A stretch of DNA of 64,000 bases from Lentisphaeria bacterium (GCA_017450705.1 JAFSTC010000064.1:40241-104240); one strand, 5' to 3'; shown: positions 36,377 to 46,254, counted from the first letter of the stretch. Translations and numbers: made by a program. Notes: generated by a model from the letters alone, not told the origin.

Positions 36377-37330
36377 TCAGTTTTCCCTCCCCCCGCGGCT
36401 TTTCCTGTAAACGGCGGGGAACAAGCCCGTTTCGCGGCGGAAGACCTTGGAAAAGTAGGCGGGGGAATTCACGCCGCAGACTCTCGCGATCTCGGCGACG
36501 GGAAGTTCTGTGGTCAGCAGCAGATCGGCGGCTTTTTTGATCCGGCGCGCCCGGATGCGGTCGGTGACGGTGACGCCGAGGCTTTTCCGGAACGCCCGGG
36601 TCAGACTGACCCGGTGCAGTCCGACCATGGCCGCGATCTTTTCCACGGTCAGTTCGGGATCGTGAAAATTCAGTTCGATGATCTGCTCCGCGTCGAAGAC
36701 GGCACTGCCGCGGGAAGAGCCGCCCCGGACGTCGTCCGGAGGCATGACGGAGATCATCGACAAAATTTTGAAGGCCGTGGCCAGAGCGTTCCGTTCCTGC
36801 CTCGAAGAGAATTCCAGATCGTCCCCCACGGCCCGGAACATTTGTTCCGGACAGATGCAGGCTCGATTGAGGCCGGGGCGGATCTTCATGAGATCGAAGA
36901 CCTTTTCCGCGTCCGGTCCCGCGATGGTGAGCCAGCAGTATTTGAGGTGTCCGACGGGAAAATACGCATGCACGACGCCGGGCGGATAATACCAGACGTT
37001 CCCCGGAGAAAGGGTGTACGCCCTGTCCTTCAGACAAAAGACCCCTTTTCCCTCCACCGGCCAAAAGATCTCGCCGAAGCCCGTCCGGAGCCGGGGCTTT
37101 TCCCGGTCCGGCGCATACAGCGTGAACTCCCCGCAGCTGCGGACGTAGAGGGAGAAGTTCCTGTCGCCGCTCCAGTAGTACTGCTCCCTCTCGGACACAG
37201 GAGGAATGACTTTTTCCTCCCCGGGCCCCCTCTTACGCGGCGCGCGGGGCACGGCCTCGGGGGATGTTTCATTTTTACCGTCCGAACGCTTCATTTGTTC
37301 TATTGTCTTTTCCAGTCTCGCGTGATACAT
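36377..37330 (-). CDS. AraC family transcriptional regulator (AraC-3)
   Basis: 317 residues. A charged, probably disordered 45-residue N-terminal extension precedes a cupin domain (GNVWYYPPGVVHAYFPVG). The C-terminal double helix-turn-helix (VEKIAAMVGLHRVSLTRAF; VAEIARVCGVNSPAYFSKVF) is complete. Start ATG 37330 lacks a Shine-Dalgarno sequence; an internal ATG at MKRSDGKN is possible. Divergent from the LamG/lipoprotein operon, with a 21-bp-spaced GTCCGG pair in between. Confidence 0.9.
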   Translation of the reverse strand: MYHARLEKTIEQMKRSDGKNETSPEAVPRAPRKRGPGEEKVIPPVSEREQYYWSGDRNFSLYVRSCGEFTLYAPDREKPRLRTGFGEIFWPVEGKGVFCLKDRAYTLSPGNVWYYPPGVVHAYFPVGHLKYCWLTIAGPDAEKVFDLMKIRPGLNRACICPEQMFRAVGDDLEFSSRQERNALATAFKILSMISVMPPDDVRGGSSRGSAVFDAEQIIELNFHDPELTVEKIAAMVGLHRVSLTRAFRKSLGVTVTDRIRARRIKKAADLLLTTELPVAEIARVCGVNSPAYFSKVFRRETGLFPAVYRKSRGGREN

Positions 37331-37345
37331 TATGACCGTCAGCGT

Positions 37346-37372
37346 GTCCGGGATCTAATATAACACGTCCGG
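37346..37372. promoter_or_regulatory. Candidate AraC-3 operator and overlapping divergent -10 boxes
   Basis: GTCCGG at 37346-37351 and again at 37367-37372, 21 bp apart. Between them lies CTAATATAAC, which serves as TATATT on the minus strand (37357-37362) and TAATAT/TATAAC on the plus strand. The repeats straddle both -10 boxes. Confidence 0.45.
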
Positions 37373-37429
37373 CGGCCGTTTCAACCGGCGGATCCCCGCC
37401 GGGCGAAGCAAAGGAGAAGGAAGCATTTC

Positions 37430-38089
37430 ATGAAGAAGTTTTTTTCCCTGTTGTCGGCCGCCTTGTTCGCAAGTGCGTTCGCGGCGGAGTACGATGTGAA
37501 ACAGCTGACCCTCTGCGGGGGGGCCGTCGTCGAAGACGGCGTCCTCGTGCTGGACGGGAAAAAGGCTTGCGCGACGATCCCCGGCACGGAGGATGTTTCC
37601 ATCGCGGCTCCCGGCGTGACCTTCGCCTGCGCTGTGAAGCCAAAATTCGACGCCCGCAAGGGGGAAAACGGGGAGATCATGGATTCCTATTTCTCCAAAA
37701 AAGGAGCGCCCTTCACCCTCTGCCGGTGGGGCGGACTGATCTCCGCCCGCATCATGGACGCGGGAACGAAAAAGTATCACATCGAAAGATGCTGGACACT
37801 GCCCCGGGCCGGGGTATGGACGCATCTGGCCTTCGTGTTCGAGCCCGCGGGCGATAAGGGAAACGCCTGGATCCAGCGCATCTACGTCAACGGCAAACTC
37901 AAGCATGAGAAAACCGTGGAAGGACTTTCTCCCGCCGCCGGCAAGGGCCCTGTGGAACTGGGCAAAGGCTGGGGCGGTCCGTGGATGTTCACGGGGGAAA
38001 TGGCCGATATCTTCATCGAACGGAAGGCGCTGACCGCCGCTGAAGCGGCCGCCCTCTCCGCCGGAAGCCGGGCGGGCAAACAGCCCTGA
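37430..38089 (+). CDS. Secreted LamG/concanavalin A-like domain protein
   Basis: 219 residues. A signal peptide (about 1-18, KKFFSLLSAALFASAFA) is followed by a single laminin-G-like jelly-roll: DGVLVLDGKKACATI, TFACAVKPKF, AGVWTHLAFVFEP and RIYVNGKLKHEKTV. These are the usual strands of LamG_3 domains, which bind glycans. No catalytic residues are seen. It heads the operon with the two TIM-barrel-like lipoproteins, so it may be a surface sugar-binding protein or sensor. Start supported by AAGGAGAAGGAAG. Confidence 0.85.
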   Translation: MKKFFSLLSAALFASAFAAEYDVKQLTLCGGAVVEDGVLVLDGKKACATIPGTEDVSIAAPGVTFACAVKPKFDARKGENGEIMDSYFSKKGAPFTLCRWGGLISARIMDAGTKKYHIERCWTLPRAGVWTHLAFVFEPAGDKGNAWIQRIYVNGKLKHEKTVEGLSPAAGKGPVELGKGWGGPWMFTGEMADIFIERKALTAAEAAALSAGSRAGKQP

Positions 38090-38104
38090 TAAGGAGCCGG
38101 TATC

Positions 38105-40228
38105 ATGAGACGCATCGGACTTGTGTTTCTGCTGCCGCTGCTGTTTCTGGCGGCGGGGTGTTCTCAAAACATGACTTTGACGAAGGAGGAAAAAAAGACC
38201 ATGACGACTTATCCATTGACGACGCTCCGGCTCTCCAGCTGGACCTTCGACACGCCCGAAAAGCGCGCGCGGGTCTTCCGGATGCTGGACCGGTACGGCT
38301 CCGTGGATGAGATCTGGCTCTGCAGTCCCGACGGGATCAAGTCTTTTGCAGAACACAGAAAGGACTTGGAGCATTTCAAAAAATTCGCGGAAGGTCTGCG
38401 GAAAAGGGGCATCGCCGTCACGGTCCAGCTCACCAGTACCATCGGCCACTTCGGCGGAGCGGGAACGGAGAAATTGGGCATCTTCCTCAACGGAGACAAA
38501 AGCCCCTTCCCCTGGACGGAGGACGATCTTCTGGTGGGCCACGACGGTCGCACGGCCCCCGGCTCCTGCTGCCCCTCCTCGCCCCGGTTCGCCCAGTGGT
38601 GCGGAGACGTCCTTGCCCTGTACTGCAAGGAACTTCAGCCGCTGGCCGCCTACATCGACGACGATCTGCGGTTCCACAGCCACGGGCCCATCAAACAGGC
38701 CTGCTGCTGCAAGCGCTGTCTCGACCGCTTTTCCAAAATGACCGGCCGCTCCTGGACCCGCGCTCAGGTGCAGAAGATGCTCGAGAGCAAAAAGGATCAG
38801 CCCATGCGCCGCCAGTGGGTCGAACTGCACACCGAGATCATGGCCGACTTCTGCCGGACCGCGGGGGAAAAGATCCATGCCGTATCCCCCAAGACCCATC
38901 TGGGACTTCAGACCCAGCACGCCAAGTTCTTCTACACCTGCTGGGACTTTTCCCCCGTCTACAAGGCGATGAAGGAGTCCACGGGGCTGCCCGCAAGAGT
39001 CCGCATCGGCGGCGGCACATGGAACGACTTCACGCCCCAGTTCGTCGCCCGCAAGTCCTTCATCTCCGCCAGCGACATCGACGATGCAAAAGCCTGCGGT
39101 TCCGTGGATCTCGTGACCTGCGAGGAGGAGTGCTATCCCCGTACCGTCATGAACAAGACGGCCCACGCCAAGGCGCTGGAGTCGGCGCTGCACCTGGCCT
39201 CGGGCGGCAACAGCCTCACCTACCACACCAACGAACTGTGGGAGGACCGGGATTCCGTCATGGAGGAGGTGTTCCGGATGCTCGAGACCTGGCGCCCCCT
39301 CTTCGAGCGGCTCCGGGATCTGGCGGCGAAATACCGCTTCGACGGCGTCACGGCGCTGTTCCAGGACGGGGTCGTCGCTTCTCCGGACCACGGCATCTAC
39401 AAGTGGTTCATGTTCTGGGCCGAGGAATCCGAGGAACTGCATCTGGCCACCCTGCCCGTGCGGCTGAGCAAACGCGCCTCGCAGGAGGGCGGCAATCCCG
39501 GCTTCCTCACGCAGGAGGCCGCCCGGGGCATGACGAAAGAGACTTTCGACCGTTTCCTGCGCTCCGGCGTCGTCATGACGGGGAACGCCTATCTCGAACT
39601 GCAAAAATTGGGACTCACCGGGGAGTTCGATGTAAAGGGCGCTCCGAGCCCCTTCTCCGTCGCCTGGTTCCTCACGGGGCCCGGCAAAGGGGCCACTCTG
39701 CGGCTGGGCGACAAGAAGGCCGTCGGCTTCACCTTTGGCCCAAACTGCAAGGCTGAGCCGCTTCTCGCCCTGACCCGGACCGCATCGAACCCGCCCGGCG
39801 CCGATGTCCGGAAAAACGTGGGCGCGTGGCGCCTGGAGACGCCGAAAGGCCGGATCGCCGTCGTGGGCACACCGGGGAATTTCACACGGTATCTCTCGGG
39901 GTACGCGCTGGATCTTTACAGAGACCTCTTCGACTGGGTCGGGGCGCGGCCCGTCTCCGTGCGGCTGGAGGAGCCCGTCTCCGCCGTGCTGATCCCGCTG
40001 GCCGATGAAAAGGGCCGTCTCCGGGCGGTCTCGATCCTCAACTCGGGCATCGAGCCCCGGACGGGGCTGAAACTCCACGTCCGCCGTCCCCACAGCTGCA
40101 AGGGGTCCTGGCTCCAGGCCGGGAAGCCCGCCGTCACCATCCGCGGAAAAAAGGCGAAGGACGGCTCCGCCGTCTTCACGCTCCCCGAACTGGGCGCGTG
40201 GCAGTTCGCCCTGCTGGAACTTGAATAA
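38105..40228 (+). CDS. Lipoprotein with TIM-barrel-like enzyme domain, tandem copy 1
   Basis: 707 residues. A lipoprotein signal with lipobox LAAGC (Cys near residue 20) precedes a large barrel-like domain. Conspicuous motifs: [27 protein letters not shown] followed by a CCCKRCL cysteine cluster, THLGLQTQHAKFFYTCW, and [10 protein letters not shown]. The Asp-rich motif and CxxC cluster resemble uncharacterised glycosidase-like proteins. A C-terminal beta region (about 560-707) ends in [14 protein letters not shown]. An AAGGAGG at 38183-38189 precedes an in-frame ATG at 38201, so a version without the lipoprotein signal could also be made. Paralogue of the next gene. Confidence 0.8.
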   Translation: MRRIGLVFLLPLLFLAAGCSQNMTLTKEEKKTMTTYPLTTLRLSSWTFDTPEKRARVFRMLDRYGSVDEIWLCSPDGIKSFAEHRKDLEHFKKFAEGLRKRGIAVTVQLTSTIGHFGGAGTEKLGIFLNGDKSPFPWTEDDLLVGHDGRTAPGSCCPSSPRFAQWCGDVLALYCKELQPLAAYIDDDLRFHSHGPIKQACCCKRCLDRFSKMTGRSWTRAQVQKMLESKKDQPMRRQWVELHTEIMADFCRTAGEKIHAVSPKTHLGLQTQHAKFFYTCWDFSPVYKAMKESTGLPARVRIGGGTWNDFTPQFVARKSFISASDIDDAKACGSVDLVTCEEECYPRTVMNKTAHAKALESALHLASGGNSLTYHTNELWEDRDSVMEEVFRMLETWRPLFERLRDLAAKYRFDGVTALFQDGVVASPDHGIYKWFMFWAEESEELHLATLPVRLSKRASQEGGNPGFLTQEAARGMTKETFDRFLRSGVVMTGNAYLELQKLGLTGEFDVKGAPSPFSVAWFLTGPGKGATLRLGDKKAVGFTFGPNCKAEPLLALTRTASNPPGADVRKNVGAWRLETPKGRIAVVGTPGNFTRYLSGYALDLYRDLFDWVGARPVSVRLEEPVSAVLIPLADEKGRLRAVSILNSGIEPRTGLKLHVRRPHSCKGSWLQAGKPAVTIRGKKAKDGSAVFTLPELGAWQFALLELE

Positions 40229-40254
40229 AAAAGAGTTATCGCAGGATCCGGCTA

Positions 40255-40282
40255 TTGCTTTTTTCGTTTCATGTGCTACAAT
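40255..40282 (+). promoter_or_regulatory. Predicted promoter of tandem copy 2
   Basis: TTGCTT, 16 bp, TACAAT, 24 nt before the GTG start at 40306. Copy 2 can thus be transcribed independently of copy 1. It also shows that the longer frame from 40255 is not the N-terminus. Confidence 0.5.
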
Positions 40283-40305
40283 ATAACAGAAGAGGGAGGG
40301 GTATC

Positions 40306-42390
40306 GTGAAGCGCTTCGGTCTCAAGTTTCTGCTGCCGCTGCTGTTTCTGACGGCGGGGTGTGCTCAAAACATGATTTCAACAGGGGAAGAGAAAAGGAC
40401 CATGACAAATTACCCGCTGACCACGCTCCGCATCTACAGCCGTCACTACGACACGCCCGAAAAGCGCGCCCGGCTTCTGCGCGTACTGGATGAGTTCGAC
40501 ACCGTGGACGAAGTCTGGCTCAGCACCGCCGCCGGGACCCAGTCCATGAGGGTCCACAAGGAGACGCTGGAGCACTGCAAGGCCTTCGCCGAAGATCTGC
40601 GCAAACGCAACATCGCCGTCTCCATCCAGCTCTCCAGCACCCTCGGGCACTTCGGCGGAGCGGCCTTCACGGCCAAAGACGCCTTCCAGTGGACCGAGGA
40701 CGATCTTCTCGTGGGCCACGACGGCAAAACGAATCCCGGGGTCTGCTGCCCCTCGTCGCCGAAATTCGTCCAGTGGTGCGCCGACGTCTTCGCCATGTAC
40801 TGCAAGGAGCTCCAGCCCCTGGCCGGCTACATCGACGACGATCTGCGGTTCCACAACCACGGCCCCATCGAGCAGTCCTGCTGCTGCCGGCGCTGTCTCG
40901 ACCTCTTCGGCAAAATGACGGGCCGCACCTGGACCCGCGCCCAGGTGCAGAAGATGCTCGACAGCAAGAAGGATCAGCCGCTGCGCCGCAAATGGGTCGA
41001 ACTGCATACGCATCTCGTCGCCGAGTTCTGCCGGGCCGTCGGGGAAAAGGTCCACGCCGTGTCGCCCGGGACCCACCTGGGACTTCAGAACCAGCACGCA
41101 AAAGTCTTCTACACCTGCTGGAACTTCTCCCCGGTCTTCAAGGCGATCAAGGAGGCCACGGGCCTGCCCGCGAGAGTCCGCATCGGCGGCGGCAGCTGGA
41201 CCGACTACGATCCCCGGTTCATCGCCCGCAAATCCTTCATTTCAGCCTGCGACATCGACGACGTCAGAGCCGAGAACTACGCCGACCTCTGGGGAAACGA
41301 GGAGGAGAGCTACCCCTGCACCGTCATGAACAAGACCGCCTACGCCAAGGCGGTTGAGTCGGCGCTCTACCTCGCCACGGGGGGCAACAACATCACCTTC
41401 CAGGGCGGCAGTCTGTGGGACGATCCCGATTCCACCATGGAGGAGATGCTGCGGACGATCAAGACCTGGTATCCCCTCTTCGCGCGGCTCAGGGACCTTG
41501 CGGCGAAATACCGCTTCGACGGCGTCACGGCGCTGGTCCACGACGGGATCATTTCCTGCCCGGCGGGAGCGGATCACCCGTGGTACGCCTTCTGGTCCGA
41601 AGAGGCCGAGGGACTGCGTCTGGCCACGATCCCCCTGCGCCTGAGCAAACGCGCCTCGCAGGAGGGGAAAACCCCCGGCTACCTCACGGAGGAGACCGCA
41701 CGGGGCATGACGAAAGAAACCTTCGACCGTTTCCTGCGCGCGGGCGTCGTCATGACGGGCGACGCCTATCTCGAACTTCAGAAACAGGGCCTCACCAAGG
41801 ACTTCGGCGTCAAAGGGGCCAAAGCCCCGTGGAGCTCCAACGCCCGGTTCGCCGCGGGCCCCGGCAAGGGGACGCCCCTGCATCTTAATTTGAACGGGAG
41901 CAAGGCCGTGAGTTTCACCTTCGGCAAGGATTGCAAAGCCGAGGAGCTCATGACCCTCTTCCGCGGCAAGCGGGAGGCCGTGGGCGCGTGGCGGCTGGAA
42001 ACGCCCCGGGGGCGGATCGCCGTCATCGGCACGCCGGGAAAATTCTCCCGGGACCTCTCGGCCTACATGCTGGACCTCTACCGGGATCTCTTCGACTGGG
42101 CCGGGGAGAAACCCGTCTCCGTGCGGCTGGAGGGACCCACCTCCGCCGTGCTGATCCCTCTGGCCGATGAAAAGGGACGTCTCCGGGCGCTTTCGATCCT
42201 CAACACCGGCATCGCGCCCCGACCGGGGCTGAAACTCCGCGTCCGCCGCCCATTCGGCGTCAAGGGGACCTGGCTCCAAGCCGGGAAGCCCGCCGTCGAC
42301 GTCTGCGGGGAAAAGGAAAAGGACGGGTCCGCCGTCTTCACGCTCCCCGAGCTGGGCGCGTGGCAGTTTTCCCTGCTGGAACTCGAATAA
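40306..42390 (+). CDS. Lipoprotein with TIM-barrel-like enzyme domain, tandem copy 2
   Basis: 694 residues, clearly homologous to the preceding gene over its whole length. Shared elements include lipobox [32 protein letters not shown] with a CCCRRCL cluster, [10 protein letters not shown] and a C-terminus [11 protein letters not shown]. Start: GTG 40306 with GGAGG 6 nt upstream. Differences lie mainly between residues 40 and 120 and in the region near 530-560. The pair therefore arose by tandem duplication and may differ in substrate. Expected location: outer membrane or periplasm. Confidence 0.8.
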   Translation: MKRFGLKFLLPLLFLTAGCAQNMISTGEEKRTMTNYPLTTLRIYSRHYDTPEKRARLLRVLDEFDTVDEVWLSTAAGTQSMRVHKETLEHCKAFAEDLRKRNIAVSIQLSSTLGHFGGAAFTAKDAFQWTEDDLLVGHDGKTNPGVCCPSSPKFVQWCADVFAMYCKELQPLAGYIDDDLRFHNHGPIEQSCCCRRCLDLFGKMTGRTWTRAQVQKMLDSKKDQPLRRKWVELHTHLVAEFCRAVGEKVHAVSPGTHLGLQNQHAKVFYTCWNFSPVFKAIKEATGLPARVRIGGGSWTDYDPRFIARKSFISACDIDDVRAENYADLWGNEEESYPCTVMNKTAYAKAVESALYLATGGNNITFQGGSLWDDPDSTMEEMLRTIKTWYPLFARLRDLAAKYRFDGVTALVHDGIISCPAGADHPWYAFWSEEAEGLRLATIPLRLSKRASQEGKTPGYLTEETARGMTKETFDRFLRAGVVMTGDAYLELQKQGLTKDFGVKGAKAPWSSNARFAAGPGKGTPLHLNLNGSKAVSFTFGKDCKAEELMTLFRGKREAVGAWRLETPRGRIAVIGTPGKFSRDLSAYMLDLYRDLFDWAGEKPVSVRLEGPTSAVLIPLADEKGRLRALSILNTGIAPRPGLKLRVRRPFGVKGTWLQAGKPAVDVCGEKEKDGSAVFTLPELGAWQFSLLELE

Positions 42391-42442
42391 GACTTTTGCC
42401 GCCGGCAAATCAACGATCATCAACAAAAGGAGAAAGATCGGC

Positions 42443-43198
42443 ATGAAAGAAAACACGTCCCCGTTCCGAAAGGCCCGCGCCGGGAAGTTCACCCTCATCG
42501 AACTCCTCGTCGTCATCGCCATCATCGCCATTCTGGCGGCGATGCTCATGCCCGCGCTGCAGAAGGCAAGAGAGAGCGCCAAGAGCAGCAGCTGCCGGAA
42601 CAACCTCAAAACCCACGGCACGATCTGGCAGATGTACATCAACGACACCGGCTGGTGCATGCTGGCCGATCAGCCAAAGCGTCCCATTCCGGGCGCCGAC
42701 GGCAGCATAACCTATTGGGGTGACATTTATCTTACCTACATGCCCAGTTCCTACAAGACCTTCGCCTGTCCGGGAGACCGCACCGGAAGCGCCTCCTACT
42801 ACTACTCCGGTTCACACCAGCGGTACTGCTTCTCAGCGAGCAACTCCAGCTACGGGATGAACCGCGAGGGGATCGCCCTGGGCAAGCGCGGCGCCGCCGT
42901 CCCGATCCGGGCGACCATGGTGAAAAAGCCGACCTCCTTCTTCATCATCATGGATTCGGCGCTCATCACCAACCCCACCAAGAGCTTCTATTACGTCAAG
43001 TCCGTCTCCTCCACCAGCGCCGTGGGGATGCCCAACTTCATCCGGCACGGCGGGTCCTGTTTCATCGCCTATGGCGACGGGCACGCGGGAAGCGCCATGG
43101 CCGACACCTGGTACGACCCCTGGAACGAAAGGGCTCTCGGCAGCCGCTTGGCCGGGTCCAAGGGCCTCCAGAACTGGACCTGGGACAACTTGCCCTGA
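42443..43198 (+). CDS. Prepilin-like protein (pseudopilin) with H-X9-DG motif
   Basis: 251 residues. Leader [15 protein letters not shown], then [19 protein letters not shown] and a helix ending in [17 protein letters not shown]-terminal H-X9-DG: His in NFIRHGG, DG in AYGDGHAG, exactly nine residues between. A Ser/Tyr-rich stretch ([20 protein letters not shown]) lies in the middle. The stop overlaps the start of the following giant secreted gene (TGATG), so translation is coupled. Start preceded by AAAGGAGAAAG. Confidence 0.92.
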   Translation: MKENTSPFRKARAGKFTLIELLVVIAIIAILAAMLMPALQKARESAKSSSCRNNLKTHGTIWQMYINDTGWCMLADQPKRPIPGADGSITYWGDIYLTYMPSSYKTFACPGDRTGSASYYYSGSHQRYCFSASNSSYGMNREGIALGKRGAAVPIRATMVKKPTSFFIIMDSALITNPTKSFYYVKSVSSTSAVGMPNFIRHGGSCFIAYGDGHAGSAMADTWYDPWNERALGSRLAGSKGLQNWTWDNLP

Positions 43199-46182
43199 TG
43201 AAGAAGCTCTTTTCCCTGCTGCTGGGGGCGGCCTTCCTTCCGGGGGCCGTCTTCGCCGAAAGGCCGTTTCAGGAGATCCGCGATGAATTGAAGCGCATCC
43301 CCTGGAAGTCGGAAGCGGACTACCGTCTGGGCGACCGCCTGCTGGAGGAGATGAGGCGCCTTGCCGCCTCCCGCAAACCGGCCCTGCCCCGGCGGCAGTA
43401 CGTGGTGGAGTCCCAGATCTTCCGGAGCGCGAAACTCTGGTACAGCGAGAAGCACTGGCGCGACCGGGCGCTGGCCGTCGACCGGAAATATTACGAGGGC
43501 GGCACCTTTTCCCTGAAGAGCCTCGGCGTGACCTACCGGATCATGGCCGAATACGGCCTCGACGGCGTCAATTTTTTTCTGGACAACACCACGCAGGACC
43601 GCTTCTACCGGGCGGCGGCAAAAGCCGGGGTCGATCCCGCAAAGTTCAAGATCATCCCGACCATGATGCCCATCGGCTACGCGGGGACGAAGATGCCCCA
43701 CAAGCCCTATCTCGTCACCGCGGCGACAAGCCCCTACACCATGCGGTTCAAGGACCGGCCCCTGCTGATGGGGTACAAGAACGACCGCAAAAAGCCGGAG
43801 GAGAACAAAAAGTTTCTGGACGATCTCGAGAAACTCTCCGGCAGGCGCTTTGCCTTCATCATCCCCGTCGCCGGACCGGGGATCCACGTCTATCCCGACA
43901 TCTATTTCTCCACGCAGAAAAGGGTCCCCGCCTCCATCCTGCTGCGCTTTTTCGATCATCTGCTGGACCACCTCGAAGTCGCCGACGGCATCGAGTACGG
44001 TTCCTATGTGGGACAGCACGACCGGACGATCGCTTACGACTATTACGATCAGGTTTTGATGCCCCTCTTTTCCGCCGCCTGCGCCGCGGGGAAGTTCAAC
44101 GGCGAAAAGATCTTCGCCATGAAGCTGATCCAGGGCTACACCAACTGCAACGGCTCCCAGAACGCCGACGCCGACGGCACGAAAACTTTGCGCCGGATGC
44201 TGGAGCTCTGCGTCAAGCACAACGTGGATCTGGTCTGCGGCTTCGAGTGGGATGAAAACAACGAAAACACCAACTTGGAGCCCACCGTCTCCAAGCCCAT
44301 GTCCCATTTGCGGATCATGCGGCGCTTCATCGACGCCGACCGGGGGATCGCCCCCGCTCCCCGGCCGGGCGACGACCTCACGATCCCCAACATGATCGTC
44401 AGCGCCAAGCGGCAGCTGCACTGCGGTCAGGAGTACGAGCTGGAACTGCTCAACGTGCCCGACGGGACCCGGGGGACGTACACCGTGCGCGTCCGGCTGC
44501 AGGACGAGCGCGGGAAAACCGTCTACACCTCGGACGAGTTGACCTTCGACGCGGAAAAGATGTACGACAGGACTCTCGCCGTCCCGACGGAGAACTTCAA
44601 ATATTCCCTTTCGCTCCGGCCGGAACTTGACGTGGTTTTCAAGGGGAAAAAGAAAGTCGTTTCGGGCCTTCCGCCCTCGGTGCTGCGCGGCACGGCGAGC
44701 ATCGACTACACCTGGTTCTGCACCCCTCTGCGCAATCTGCTCTCCCCGGAGGAGGCGAATGTCGTCTTCAGGGAGACGGGCCCCGTCGGCCCGGGCGGCA
44801 TCCGCAAAGCCGAGGCCGACGTTTCCCTCAAGTTCGCCGAGCCCGTCAACGCCGTGGAGATCCTGCAGAACAGCCAGGTGATTTACGCCTTCGACCCCCG
44901 GAACGAATACCGTCAGAACGATCCCGATAAAAAACTTTTCCGGCTCTCCTTCCGGGTCATCGACGGTTATCTGCCCATCACGTATCAGGTCATCTGCCCG
45001 GGAACGAAGACTTTTCTGACTGCCGACGCGAAATCTCCCGCCCAGCTGGTCGACACGGGGGACGGGAGAAAGTCCGTCGAGGGCCGCTGGTGTCACGACG
45101 AGTTTCTTCTGATCGACCGCAAAGCCGTCCCCGAGGCCGTCCTGACCGTCCGGGGCCGCCGCACGGGCGGCGTTTTGAAGGGACAGCCCTTCCAGTGGCG
45201 CGTCAGACTGGCCGACGCGGAGAAATACGGCGTTGCCTCCATCGTCTTCCCCGACAGTCTCCAGCTGGCGCTGGAGGACTCCCCCAAGCCCCACCGTCTG
45301 CCGCTGGCGCTGGAGCGCGACAGGATCGAATTCAAGGCGCGTCTCACTCCGGAACTGCCCGACGGCGTGCTGGCCCTGCGGGCCGTCTCAAGTTCGGGCA
45401 AAGTCTGGTGGAGCGGCGCCCACGCCCTCCCGGCGCAGGGAGAGGACGTAACGGTGACGACCATGAGCGACAGGCGCGGCTGGGTCGAGTTCACGCTCCC
45501 GTCGAGCCGGGTCCCCGCGTTCTCCTATGAATTCGACCGCCCGGAGACGGGGAACATTCTGCGTTCGTCTGCGGGCCGGGACTTCTATGCCCACGCTGGG
45601 GGCTTCGTCTCTCTCGCCACGGGATTCGAGGGGCTGATCCACGGCTTCACCGTCCCGGTCAAATACGGCGGTCCCGGGACCGCGCCGGAATGGGTGACAT
45701 ACGGCGGCGCAAGAGCGCTGAAGTTCGACGGCAAGACCACCCGGGGGCTCTTTCTGCCCAACGCCGCGATCCCCCAGCGCAGCGGTTTTGCCGTCACCTT
45801 CGATCTCGTGCCCGCCGACGCCCGAAAGACGCAGATCCTCTTCGAGCAGATCGGTGCGAGCCCTTACCTCAACGGATACCAGCTCTCACTTGTCGACGGC
45901 AAATTGAAAGTCGTCTTCCACCGGCACACCCCCGACAAACCGTGGACGCGGGACGATTATCTCACCTTTTCGTCGAAGCTTGCCGTCGTCTCCGGCAAAC
46001 GGCAGAAGATAACGCTCTCCTGCGCCGGGAAAAAACTCATTCTGGCGGTGGATGACAAAAAAGAATCCTTCGACATCAACGGCATCCCCTACTGGCTGAC
46101 CATCTCGGCCTTCGGCGGCCGCGGGAAAGAACGTTTCGAGGGACTGCTCTTCGGCATCGACATCCGGCACACGGGACTCTGA
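43198..46182 (+). CDS. Giant secreted protein, TIM-barrel-like with C-terminal LamG-like domain (paralogue A)
   Basis: 994 residues with signal peptide (about 1-20). Residues 60-400 look like a glycoside-hydrolase TIM barrel: FFLDNTTQDRFY, SPYTMRFKDRPLLMGY, VADGIEYGSYVGQHD, QGYTNCNGSQNADADGTKT and GFEWDENNENTNLEP, the last with acidic residues suited to catalysis. A resemblance to GH71/GH99 is possible but unproven. Beta modules fill about 420-780; a LamG-like domain ends the protein (ALKFDGKTTRGLFLP, YQLSLVDGKLKVVF). Paralogue B is at 52.1 kb. Coupled to the upstream pseudopilin by a TGATG overlap. Confidence 0.8.
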   Translation: MKKLFSLLLGAAFLPGAVFAERPFQEIRDELKRIPWKSEADYRLGDRLLEEMRRLAASRKPALPRRQYVVESQIFRSAKLWYSEKHWRDRALAVDRKYYEGGTFSLKSLGVTYRIMAEYGLDGVNFFLDNTTQDRFYRAAAKAGVDPAKFKIIPTMMPIGYAGTKMPHKPYLVTAATSPYTMRFKDRPLLMGYKNDRKKPEENKKFLDDLEKLSGRRFAFIIPVAGPGIHVYPDIYFSTQKRVPASILLRFFDHLLDHLEVADGIEYGSYVGQHDRTIAYDYYDQVLMPLFSAACAAGKFNGEKIFAMKLIQGYTNCNGSQNADADGTKTLRRMLELCVKHNVDLVCGFEWDENNENTNLEPTVSKPMSHLRIMRRFIDADRGIAPAPRPGDDLTIPNMIVSAKRQLHCGQEYELELLNVPDGTRGTYTVRVRLQDERGKTVYTSDELTFDAEKMYDRTLAVPTENFKYSLSLRPELDVVFKGKKKVVSGLPPSVLRGTASIDYTWFCTPLRNLLSPEEANVVFRETGPVGPGGIRKAEADVSLKFAEPVNAVEILQNSQVIYAFDPRNEYRQNDPDKKLFRLSFRVIDGYLPITYQVICPGTKTFLTADAKSPAQLVDTGDGRKSVEGRWCHDEFLLIDRKAVPEAVLTVRGRRTGGVLKGQPFQWRVRLADAEKYGVASIVFPDSLQLALEDSPKPHRLPLALERDRIEFKARLTPELPDGVLALRAVSSSGKVWWSGAHALPAQGEDVTVTTMSDRRGWVEFTLPSSRVPAFSYEFDRPETGNILRSSAGRDFYAHAGGFVSLATGFEGLIHGFTVPVKYGGPGTAPEWVTYGGARALKFDGKTTRGLFLPNAAIPQRSGFAVTFDLVPADARKTQILFEQIGASPYLNGYQLSLVDGKLKVVFHRHTPDKPWTRDDYLTFSSKLAVVSGKRQKITLSCAGKKLILAVDDKKESFDINGIPYWLTISAFGGRGKERFEGLLFGIDIRHTGL

Positions 46183-46198
46183 AAGTCCCCGCGACGGC

Positions 46199-46227
46199 TG
46201 GAAAAACGGCGCGCCCGAGACTATATT
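46199..46227 (+). promoter_or_regulatory. Predicted promoter of the double-SIS gene
   Basis: TGGAAA, 17 bp, TATATT, about 28 nt before the ATG at 46255. Confidence 0.45.
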
Positions 46228-46254
46228 AATCCCGGACAACGGAGGATCTTCGTC

